Shown one piece after another: positions 6,934-13,556 of a stretch of DNA of 30,755 nucleotides; the first letter of the stretch is position 1; each line of letters begins with the position of its first letter. Source of the stretch: Chloroflexota bacterium. Lineage in GTDB: Bacteria; Chloroflexota; Ktedonobacteria; Ktedonobacterales; Ktedonobacteraceae. The stretch is taken from contig VBHI01000087.1 in NCBI GenBank assembly GCA_005881495.1, forward strand, positions 1 through 30,755. Reading direction: 5' to 3'. The position numbers were made by a program, and so were the translations under genes. The notes under the pieces are model-generated. The model was not told where the DNA came from. It saw only the letters and a list, made by a program, of their open reading frames with translations, and did not search any database.

Positions 6934-7437
6934 ATGGCTTTAGAAATTGAAAAGTTGCTTGATGACACTGGCTGGCAACTCCTGCATGCGCTCCAGCAAA
7001 ATGCGAGACTTTCCTACAGCGAGCTTGGGCAACGCGTTGGCCTCTCTTCGCCTGCGGTCGCAGAGCGTATTCACAGAATGGAAGACGCGGGTATTATCAG
7101 CGGCTATCATGTCGAGATAAACAGGTCGAAGCTCGGCTATCCCATTACAGCCATTATTCGCATGAGCACCTCTCCTGGAGATCAGTGTTCTCGCTTCGCA
7201 ACCTTTGTCCAGGAGATCCCCGAGGTACTCGAATGCTATCGGGTAACAGGCAGCGATTCGCTCATCATGAAAGTTATGGCTTCATCGGTCGAGCACCTGG
7301 AGTCACTGATCGACAGACTCTCGGCGCACGGTCAGCTCACGACCTCAATGGTCTTATCTGCCCCTGTGACGAGACGGGTGGTAACATCCGTGGCAGAAAA
7401 CTTTCATGAGCCGTCCAAAACCCACGTCATTCCTTGA
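6934..7437 (+). CDS. Lrp/AsnC family transcriptional regulator
   Basis: 167 residues. The N-terminal winged helix is typical: LDDTGWQLLHALQQNARLSY, SELGQRVGLSSPAVAERIHR, MEDAGIISGYHVEINRSKLG. It is followed by the effector-binding RAM domain (about residues 66-150; VLECYRVTGSDSLIMKV). The family binds amino acids or related metabolites and acts locally or globally. ATG 6934 is preceded by AAAGGTG at normal spacing. The gene is monocistronic, with a hairpin terminator 28 bp after its stop. The target cannot be inferred because the neighbours run convergently. Confidence 0.93.
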   Translation: MALEIEKLLDDTGWQLLHALQQNARLSYSELGQRVGLSSPAVAERIHRMEDAGIISGYHVEINRSKLGYPITAIIRMSTSPGDQCSRFATFVQEIPEVLECYRVTGSDSLIMKVMASSVEHLESLIDRLSAHGQLTTSMVLSAPVTRRVVTSVAENFHEPSKTHVIP

Positions 7438-7464
7438 TCGATTGTAAATCAAAAGCTAAACAAA

Positions 7465-7498
7465 ATGAGGGTGAGTATCGCTAATCGCTCACCCTCAT
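7465..7498. terminator. Bidirectional terminator between lrp-type gene and hicBA
   Basis: A perfect 11-bp stem (ATGAGGGTGAG, 7465-7475; complement 7488-7498) with a 12-base loop. On the minus strand it is followed by TTTTGTTT, so it should work best for hicBA; on the plus strand the tail is only ATTTATA. Confidence 0.8.
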
Positions 7499-7500
7499 AT

Positions 7501-7731
7501 TTATAGGTTTTCAATAAATTCTTCAGGAGTAACTCCAGCTTGACGCAATATGCTACGTAGCGTCCCAATTGCGAGTTCACGATGTAAAGGTACTACACAG
7601 CCAATATCTCCTGTTGAAATTCCTTTTTTAAGGATAACATGACTACCACGCTGTCTAATCTGTACAAAACCCAAACGCTCTAATGAGCGAATCGCCTCCT
7701 CAGCCGAGACTCTAGGCAACTTAGGCGGCAT
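7501..7731 (-). CDS. hicA: HicA-type mRNA interferase toxin (YcfA family)
   Basis: 76 residues with a double-stranded-RNA-binding-like fold. The catalytic His lies in RQRGSHVILKK and is followed by VVPLHRELAIGTLRSILRQA, both diagnostic for HicA. The toxin cleaves mRNA when not bound by HicB. I chose the ATG at 7731, which overlaps the 3' end of hicB by 11 bp; a TTG four codons earlier (7743) is less likely. The tail GVTPEEFIENL ends just before the terminator at 7498. The gene is full length and looks active. Confidence 0.92.
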   Translation of the reverse strand: MPPKLPRVSAEEAIRSLERLGFVQIRQRGSHVILKKGISTGDIGCVVPLHRELAIGTLRSILRQAGVTPEEFIENL

Positions 7732-7933
7732 ATGTCGCCTCAAAAGTGGTTACCAATGGCCGACTAACATCAGGCAAAGGAAAATCTTCCAGGTATAGCT
7801 CAGTTGCTTCCTTAAGATTAGCTATAGCCTCCTCGATAGTATAGCCCTGACTGGCAGTACCCACTTCTGGACATTCAGCAACGTATAAGTCATCCTCTTT
7901 ATATATTACAGCAGTAAACGTTCGGACATTCAT
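7721..7933 (-). CDS. hicB: HicB-type antitoxin
   Basis: 70 residues with a partial RNase H-like fold: FTAVIYKEDDLYVAECPEVG, then TASQGYTIEEAIANLKEATE and LYLEDFPLPD, the standard HicB pattern. No separate DNA-binding domain follows, as in short HicB proteins. ATG 7933 has an excellent ribosome binding site (AAAGGAGGTGGTGCT). The antitoxin gene precedes hicA and overlaps it, so HicB is made first. A TATACT box at 7964-7969 (minus strand) is a possible -10 about 30 bp upstream. Its role is to neutralise HicA and probably to help repress the operon. Confidence 0.92.
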   Translation of the reverse strand: MNVRTFTAVIYKEDDLYVAECPEVGTASQGYTIEEAIANLKEATELYLEDFPLPDVSRPLVTTFEATYAA

Positions 7934-8067
7934 AGCACCACCTCCTTTGGTTTCTCTCTCAATAGTATACCCAATTTCAAAGTAAATATAGCATAATCGC
8001 AGCATATTGCATACCTCATCTCAAATTTCGACAAGAAATATTCATAAGTCCGCGACCCCCTAAACAA

Positions 8068-8103
8068 AGTGCGCAGGCATATCTCGCGACATACCTACGC
8101 ACT
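8068..8103 (-). terminator. Terminator of the MFS exporter gene
   Basis: An imperfect inverted repeat, AGTGCGCAGG at 8068-8077 and CCTACGCACT ending at 8103, followed on the minus strand by TTTGTTTAG. It lies 13 bp past the exporter stop. Confidence 0.65.
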
Positions 8104-8116
8104 CTGACAACCACTC

Positions 8117-9397
8117 TCAGACAAGCTCCGGCATTGTCACATCCTCTGCCACCTCGACAGCCACAATCTTCCTCTTCCCCTTACGAGCAGCATAAGCCAG
8201 CAGCAACAGCACCGGCGAAAGAATAGCGCTTACCGCTACCATCGCCGCGCGCAGAGAAAACACCGAGCCAATGTAACCAACGGGTGGGCCACCAACGATC
8301 TGGCCGAGTGCATCCACCTGGCCCCCCATCGAGATCACCGTTGCGCGCGCACCAGCATCAGTGTTCTGTGTCAACCACGTTGTGTAAACCGGGTGATTCA
8401 CCGTACGGAATACGCCGAAACCAAGGTAGGCTGCTACAGCAAGGTAGAAATTCCCTGCAAGTCCGAAGACAAGGACACCGGCAATCATCATCGTATTGAT
8501 AATGAACAGCGCGCGAATCACATGCTTCTGGTTGTTGATGTCGACTCTACGCTTGACAAGTTCGGTAGCTACCAGTGAAAGGATCGTCTCCGCCGCCGCG
8601 AAGAAACCAAACCAGACCACTGGCTTGAGTTGCCCGAGCGAGGGAAACGTAAAGTCCGCCAGAAAATGCGCCGTCGAGAGCCGGTCAAACCCCTCGCTGT
8701 AGAGTCCGTAAAACAACCCGACACAGAGAATGCTGATTAACACGGAACTTCGTCGCACAACGCGAAAACCATCGCGGAAGGTGCTACCCAATTCTCCCCA
8801 TGACTTACGCTCTCCTTTCGGTACTGGTTTAAAGCCATGCTCAGGCATGAAGAACAGCAGGAAGACCGCGAGTAAGACGCTCATCGAGCCGCCTACAATA
8901 ACCGGCAGATTGAGCCGGATACTGGCAAGTCCGACGCTGATGAACGCGCCAAAGAAACCGCACACCAATCCCACCTGCGTCCCCCGTAGAAAAACAGCGC
9001 CAACTCTGCCTTGACCCACTTCGTCGGTAATCCACGCCTGTTCTGCCCCATCCATAAACGACGCGCCAATGCCAAAAAGGCACTGTCCAACCACGATAGT
9101 GGCAAAAAGGGGTATGGAGCCTTCCAGGATAAAACCTGCACCGAGGATAAAGAGGCCCACTATGACAGAGAGGCGTCGACTATAAACATCGGCCAGAACA
9201 CCAGTTGGGATCTGGCATAGAAAACATACCACCTCAAGTGCCGTACCGACGAGCACCAGTTGAAGCGGACTGAGCTTCGCAACTTCTACTTGATAGACTA
9301 AATTGACAGTGGCAATACTAGAAAAGGAGAGCGAACCGACACCTGAGAATATCAGGTAAACAAGCGTAGCGTCGAGCCTCCTCTTATTCTGCAGCAT
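8117..9397 (-). CDS. MFS transporter, drug-efflux type
   Basis: 426 residues with about 12 predicted membrane segments and a central cytoplasmic loop (FKPVPKGERKSWGELGSTF). The loop 2-3 motif A is present as GVLADVYSRRLSV, with a second-half counterpart (ELVKRRVDINNQKHV) less conserved. The protein is an inner-membrane proton-coupled exporter; a drug role is inferred from family and from its leader. ATG 9397 is preceded by AAGGATAACTT. That ribosome binding site lies inside a perfect inverted repeat with an upstream ORF segment, which suggests translational control by a ribosome-targeting drug. The C-terminus (TMPELV) is followed by a terminator. Confidence 0.88.
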   Translation of the reverse strand: MLQNKRRLDATLVYLIFSGVGSLSFSSIATVNLVYQVEVAKLSPLQLVLVGTALEVVCFLCQIPTGVLADVYSRRLSVIVGLFILGAGFILEGSIPLFATIVVGQCLFGIGASFMDGAEQAWITDEVGQGRVGAVFLRGTQVGLVCGFFGAFISVGLASIRLNLPVIVGGSMSVLLAVFLLFFMPEHGFKPVPKGERKSWGELGSTFRDGFRVVRRSSVLISILCVGLFYGLYSEGFDRLSTAHFLADFTFPSLGQLKPVVWFGFFAAAETILSLVATELVKRRVDINNQKHVIRALFIINTMMIAGVLVFGLAGNFYLAVAAYLGFGVFRTVNHPVYTTWLTQNTDAGARATVISMGGQVDALGQIVGGPPVGYIGSVFSLRAAMVAVSAILSPVLLLLAYAARKGKRKIVAVEVAEDVTMPELV

Positions 9398-9498
9398 AAG
9401 TTATCCTTCTTTGGAATTTTCAATTTGTGGCGGGCAATCTCCATGGCGCTGCCACAGCAAACAACCATAGCTCTTTTCGAAGGATAACTTGCTAACAC
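9352..9498 (-). CDS. Upstream ORF / leader peptide of the MFS gene
   Basis: A frame starting at GTG 9498 has a good ribosome binding site (AAGAGAGGTGAAGCG) and encodes VLASYPSKRAMVVCCGSAME and onward, 48 residues, running past the MFS start and ending inside it at 9352. The same frame has in-frame ATGs at 9534 and 9552 with no ribosome binding site. Codons 3-7 form one arm of a hairpin that hides the MFS ribosome binding site. I recognise no family. The arrangement fits a regulatory leader better than a functional protein, and the true start is uncertain. Confidence 0.45.
   Translation of the reverse strand: MLASYPSKRAMVVCCGSAMEIARHKLKIPKKDNLCCRIRGGSTLRLFT
9398..9490 (-). promoter_or_regulatory. 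Leader hairpin sequestering the MFS ribosome binding site
   Basis: In the minus-strand transcript AAGTTATCCTTC (9490-9479) is perfectly complementary to GAAGGATAACTT (9409-9398), which contains the Shine-Dalgarno sequence and abuts the MFS ATG. The stem is 12 bp with a 69-nt loop. The upstream arm lies within the first codons of the leader ORF, so a ribosome paused there would free the exporter's start. Confidence 0.65.
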
Positions 9499-9564
9499 CG
9501 CTTCACCTCTCTTGTGATAGCCTTCTTGCAGCATAGCACAAGACAGGCACATAATTTTGATCAA

Positions 9565-9595
9565 GAGTATACTACATACTCAGACGTTTTCTGAA
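9565..9595 (-). promoter_or_regulatory. Candidate promoter and operator of the MFS transcript
   Basis: An interrupted palindrome has arms GAGTAT and ATACTC (9565-9581, 5-bp centre). On the minus strand TATACT (9566-9571) could be a -10 box, with a weak TTCAGA at 9590-9595 as -35 (18-bp spacing). Transcription from here would give a leader of about 160 nt. The rest of 9582-9687 shows nothing else. Confidence 0.4.
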
Positions 9596-9687
9596 GGCCC
9601 TTTTGCGCCTGAACATCCTTCCTAAACGTGTTACATGCATATCTGGCAGCCTGGTACACAATTTGGAATAAGGAAGCAATCAACAGG

Positions 9688-9933
9688 CTAATCATTCGGC
9701 AATCCCAGCAGGCCAGCGACAGAGATATCTTCGTCAATGGCCTCCCAATGAATTCCCACACCACCGCCAATCAATTCCCATTGTTGGCGTTGTTCGTCAG
9801 TAGCGTTACGCAGGCGTGGAAACCATTCGAGAGGAGCACTAATCTCGCGGCCATCGGAAAGAAGTACATGTATCCGCTCTGCATCAAAATAGAGACTTTT
9901 TGCCTGCGCTATCTTATTGGGTGAAATGCTCAT
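9688..9933 (-). CDS. DUF2442 domain protein
   Basis: 81 residues. The family pattern is clear: HVLLSDGREISAPLEWFPRL, ATDEQRQQWEL, then GIHWEAIDEDISVAGLLGLP. DUF2442 proteins are small, of unknown biochemical role, and often encoded next to DUF4160 genes in toxin-antitoxin-like pairs. ATG 9933 has AGGAGG 6 nt upstream. The end of a DUF4160 reading frame overlaps this start by 20 bp, so the ancestral order was DUF4160 then DUF2442 with coupled translation. Only the DUF2442 half is intact here. Confidence 0.85.
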   Translation of the reverse strand: MSISPNKIAQAKSLYFDAERIHVLLSDGREISAPLEWFPRLRNATDEQRQQWELIGGGVGIHWEAIDEDISVAGLLGLPND

Positions 9934-10024
9934 TCCATGCCTCCTGGAGTAGTTCCCAATGTTCCGTAATAATGTTCTGTATCCGTTGTAGTTCTTTACT
10001 ATTATAGCCTATTGACTCGGCTAC
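9914..10024 (-). pseudogene. DUF4160 C-terminal remnant
   Basis: Directly after the rtcB stop, and in the same frame, 36 codons read VAESIGYNSKELQRIQNIIT then EHWELLQEAWNEHFTQ and a stop at 9914. The segment from KELQRIQ to WNEHF matches the usual C-terminus of DUF4160 proteins. The N-terminal half is missing and there is no start codon. The remnant ends inside the DUF2442 gene. A rearrangement that brought in rtcB, or a deletion, probably removed the 5' part. Confidence 0.65.
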
Positions 10025-11479
10025 TTACCCCTTCACCACAATCACCGGCTTCAACCGTGCCACCAGCCTCGCCAGCCCCGCGTTATGCACCACGTTCACC
10101 ACCTGCTGTGCATCCTTGTAGGCCTGTGGAGCCTCCTCCGTCAACAGATTCTTGCTATGCACACGTATCGTCACCCCTCGTGCATCTAACTGGTTCAACA
10201 AGTCCTTGCTGCTCATCGATTTCTTGGCCGCCGTGCGACTCTGACGACGCCCTGCTCCATGACAACAACTACCAAAGCTCTCCTCCATTGAACCCTGAGC
10301 CCCCACCAGCACAAACGAATAACGACCCATGTCACCAGGAATCAGCACGGGCTGCCCCACGGCGCGATACTTTTCAGGAATTTCCATGTTCCCGGCCGGA
10401 AAGGCGCGAGTCGCGCCCTTACGGTGAACACAAACACGCTGCATCTTCCCACCCACCTCGTACTCCTCCATCTTGGCGATATTGTGGCACACATCGTAAA
10501 CCATCGGCACATCTTTAGCTCGCGCTTTACGCCCAAAGACGCTCGCGAAGGCCTGCCGTACACCATACATCAGCAACTGGCGATTCGCCCACGCAAAATT
10601 CGCTCCACACGCCATAGCCGCAAGGTACGCCTTCCCTTCCTCGGACTGCAAAGGGAGACAGGACAGTTGGCGATCAACCAGGTGGAAACCGTAGTCCTTC
10701 TGTTTAGACTCCGCCAGCTTCACATAGTCTTCCGCGATCTGATGCCCGAATCCCCTGCTTCCACAGTGAATCGTTACCACGATCTGACCTACCTGGCCAA
10801 TCCCCAGCGCTCTGGCCGCCTCTTCATCGTAAATGTGATCGACCTTCTGTACCTCGCAGAAGTGGTTTCCCGAGCCCAGGCTGCCAAGTTGCTTCATACC
10901 GCGCCGCACTGCCGTCTCCGATACAGCATCGGAATCAGCGCCAGCTAAACAACCATGCTCCTCTGTGACCTCCAGGTCATCGGCAAAGCCGTAGCCATTT
11001 TCGATAGCCCACGCCGAGCCACGTACCATCACACTGCGCATCTCTGCGACGCTCAAATCACGCATTCCCGCGCCCCCAACGCCGGATGGCAGGTTGCTAA
11101 ACAGCTCGTCGGCAAGCTTTTCGACTTTCCCGCGAATCTGCTCGTTCAATAAGTCTGTCGCCAGCAAGCGAACGCCACAGTTGATATCAAAGCCAATACC
11201 GCCCGGAGATACCACTCCGCTTTCCGCATCGGTTGCGGCCACGCCCCCAACTGGAAAGCCGTAGCCCCAGTGAATATCCGGCATCGCCAGCGAATAGCCC
11301 ACAATGCCCGGCAAAGTTGCCACATTCGCCACCTGCTGCAGCGCGTTATCCGCCAGTATCTGTTCTATCAACTCATCGTCGGCATAGACCATCCCAGGCA
11401 CACGCATCTCCGCATTGTAACTCCGTGGGATGCGCCAACGATTGTTGTCCATACGCTCCAAAGGGATTTTATCGCCCAT
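10025..11479 (-). CDS. rtcB: RNA-splicing ligase RtcB
   Basis: 484 residues. RtcB joins RNA 2',3'-cyclic phosphate or 3'-phosphate ends to 5'-OH ends using GTP and Mn2+. The metal and guanylate ligands are in place: Cys101 in FDINCGVRLL, His206 in GSGNHFCEVQ, His238 in TIHCGSRGFGHQ, His332 in YDVCHNIAKMEEY, and the guanylylated His407 in SCCHGAGRRQSR. The C-terminus LARLVARLKPVIVVKG is the normal family end. ATG 11479 follows GGGGGACGTGC. It lies 79 bp downstream of the archease gene on the same strand, the usual RtcB-archease pair for RNA repair. No RtcR-type regulator is nearby. Confidence 0.97.
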   Translation of the reverse strand: MGDKIPLERMDNNRWRIPRSYNAEMRVPGMVYADDELIEQILADNALQQVANVATLPGIVGYSLAMPDIHWGYGFPVGGVAATDAESGVVSPGGIGFDINCGVRLLATDLLNEQIRGKVEKLADELFSNLPSGVGGAGMRDLSVAEMRSVMVRGSAWAIENGYGFADDLEVTEEHGCLAGADSDAVSETAVRRGMKQLGSLGSGNHFCEVQKVDHIYDEEAARALGIGQVGQIVVTIHCGSRGFGHQIAEDYVKLAESKQKDYGFHLVDRQLSCLPLQSEEGKAYLAAMACGANFAWANRQLLMYGVRQAFASVFGRKARAKDVPMVYDVCHNIAKMEEYEVGGKMQRVCVHRKGATRAFPAGNMEIPEKYRAVGQPVLIPGDMGRYSFVLVGAQGSMEESFGSCCHGAGRRQSRTAAKKSMSSKDLLNQLDARGVTIRVHSKNLLTEEAPQAYKDAQQVVNVVHNAGLARLVARLKPVIVVKG

Positions 11480-11558
11480 GCACGTCCCCCATTTCTTTTA
11501 CTTGATATCTTCCTTACACAATCTCTTCACTATTGAGAATGGTCTCCGCGTGGTTGAC

Positions 11559-11975
11559 CTATATATCAAAGATAATACGAGCCTTGTAACCTTCTGGCGT
11601 CCGTTCAACTGCAGCCTCGTGCCAGGTAACAGCCTTGATTGCACTGCTCAGATCGTGACGCCGGGCGTTGTAAGGTTCGCCGACAGCGCGCCCCTGCACA
11701 TGCGTCTCTGTGATGAGGTCTATCTCGAATTCTTTGAAAAGCAGGTATTCAGTATCAAACAGTACGATCAGTTCGTTGAGCCACGCAATCAATAACGAGA
11801 TTTCATCATGACCGCTTACCGCGACCTCGCGCTTGACCTCTATGCGAATCTGCTCCGGCGCGACCATCAGACTCTCCATACCCTGGGCGGTATGAATAAA
11901 AAGTTCAGACAAGGTACTCCCATATGCCTGCAGTCCAATATCTGCCGTATGCTCGAAAACTTCATAGGGCTTCAT
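11559..11975 (-). CDS. Archease, RtcB-activating protein
   Basis: 138 residues. The archease signature begins YEVFEHTADIGLQAYGSTLS and continues with LFIHTAQGMESLM, LLIAWLNELIVLFDTEYLLF, HVQGRAVGEPYN and a C-terminal IKAVTWHEAAVERTPEGYKA. The last segment carries the conserved KAvTwH motif. Archease promotes guanylylation and multiple turnover of RtcB. ATG 11975 has GAGG 6 nt upstream. It forms an operon with rtcB; a promoter should lie in the short gap before the hairpin at 12010, but none is clear. Confidence 0.94.
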   Translation of the reverse strand: MKPYEVFEHTADIGLQAYGSTLSELFIHTAQGMESLMVAPEQIRIEVKREVAVSGHDEISLLIAWLNELIVLFDTEYLLFKEFEIDLITETHVQGRAVGEPYNARRHDLSSAIKAVTWHEAAVERTPEGYKARIIFDI

Positions 11976-12009
11976 CAGGAACCTCTACAGAGTATCATTT
12001 CTAAATCCT

Positions 12010-12060
12010 TGTTGACACAAGAGAAGGACGGCCCAGAGCCGTCCTTCTCTTGTGTCAACA
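12010..12060. terminator. Long perfect hairpin after the cbs-like gene
   Basis: A 23-bp perfect stem (12010-12032 and 12038-12060) with a 5-base loop, starting TGTTGACACAAGAGAAGGAC. It lies 3 bp past the cbs stop. No T-run follows on either strand, so it may be a weak terminator or an mRNA-stabilising or processing structure. Confidence 0.6.
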
Positions 12061-12063
12061 TGC

Positions 12064-13396
12064 CTATTTCCCACTGCGATTATGCGCCCAGAACTCCAAC
12101 AAGTCGCTTTTTGTTACAATGCCTTCCAGAGTATCACTATCCATCACGGCCACCGCCGATTGCCCGCTACTGAAGAGGGTATAAGACTCCTGCGCCAGTG
12201 CGTCCGCTTGCAATTCGGGAAATGGCGGCCCCTGGATATTGCGCACCGCCGTCGCTGCCAGCGATTCACCACTGGAGAAATAGCGCAACAACAGGTTATC
12301 AGTCAGGCTCCCCACCATGCGACCATTTTCGATTACCGGCGTCTGGCTGATCCCATAGCGGCGCAGCAATTCTACCGCGTCCGCGATAGAATCGTTTGGA
12401 CTCACACTGACGACCAGTGGCATCGTTCGCGTGTGACTGCGGCGATAGGTCAGCACATCGCGCAAAGTCGGTTCCATTGTCTCACTTTGCACGAGCATAT
12501 CGTTCTCTCGTAACCATGTATCGTTAAACTGTTTACTCAGATAGCCGCGACCGGTATCAGGCAATAAAACCACCACCACGTCATTGGCAGTGAGACGGCG
12601 TGAGTATGCGAGGGCGGCCCCTATGGCGGTACCTGTCGACCCACCCGTCAGGATCCCCTCTTCACGCACCAGCCTGCGCGCCCAGTAGAACGAGACGCGG
12701 TCCTCGATACGAATCACTTCATCAACAACAGAGGGGTCGTAATTCTTTGGGAATATCTCCATCCCGATACCTTCAACTTTGTACGGGCCAGGCGTATCAC
12801 CAGAGTAGACCGAGCCGGGAGGGTCAGCGCCAATAACTTTTATCTGCGGATTCTGCTCTTTCAGGTAGCGGCCCGTCCCGGAAATCGTGCCACCGGTGCC
12901 TATTCCCGCCACAAATGCAGTGATACGACCTGCCGTGTCCCGCCATATCTCGGGCAGCCAGCCGGTGGGCCACATTTTTATAGTGCTCCGGCGACTCGTG
13001 AGTAACGCTGCTGGGACAAATCACCACCTCGGCGCCATACGCTCGCAAGAGGCTGCGCTTCTCTTCACTCACTTTATCGGTCATCACAAATATACAGTGA
13101 TAGCCCTTAATCGCCGCCGCTATCGCCAGCCCATGCCCCGTATTGCCGCTGGTCGGTTCGACAATCGTGCCACCAGGTCGCAGCAGCCCGAGCTTCTCAC
13201 AGTATTCGATCATCGGCAGCCCGATGCGATCCTTCACGCTTCCGCCAGGATTGAACATCTCCATCTTCGCTAAGACGATCGGCGGCACACCACTGGCCAC
13301 CCGGTTGAGGCGTACCAGCGGGGTATTCCCCATCACCTCAAGGATGGAACTATAAAAGCGCATCTCGCCCACAGCAGGTTCCGTCTTATCATTCAT
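12064..13396 (-). pseudogene. Cystathionine beta-synthase-like PLP enzyme with CBS domains, internal out-of-frame deletion
   Basis: The N-terminal part (from ATG 13396) has the PLP lysine motif NPGGSVKDRIGLPM and the phosphate loop EPTSGNTGHGLAIA. The C-terminal part has GIGTGGTISGTGRYLKE, GADPPGSVYS, GGSTGTAIGAA and LLPDTGRGYLSKQFND, then two CBS domains ending at 12064. These are the parts of cystathionine beta-synthase (serine plus homocysteine to cystathionine). Between HYKNVAHRL and EIWRDTAG, at about 12940-12960, only 7 bases remain where relatives have about 28 codons. About 77 bp are therefore missing and the frame shifts. The missing part lies in the catalytic core. Either a recent pseudogene or an assembly error. 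A GTG at 13405 is an alternative start. Confidence 0.88.
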
Positions 13397-13452
13397 AATA
13401 GCCACCTATCCCTCTTGCTTATTCTACCAGCTTTTGCAAGACCACACCCCCA

Positions 13453-13536
13453 GTAGGGGCGACCCTTGGGTCGCCCGCTAGGTCGCCCGTTGTGTGCCCC
13501 GCCAAGTTACCTGGTCGCCCCGCCTCGTGCCCGCCC
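13453..13536. repeat. GTAGGGGCGACCC palindromic intergenic repeat, copy 1
   Basis: GGGCGACCC-TT-GGGTCGCCC (13457-13476) preceded by GTAG, then degenerate GGTCGCCC units to about 13536. The first 24 bases are identical to the copy at 20987. It fills the space between the cbs-like gene and the kinase pseudogene. Confidence 0.8.
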
Positions 13537-13556
13537 TGGCAGCCAATCTGTGCACC

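Noticed and set aside
10424..10948. Long plus-strand frames opposite rtcB
   Set aside because: Antisense frames caused by codon bias in rtcB; no family pattern or start signal.
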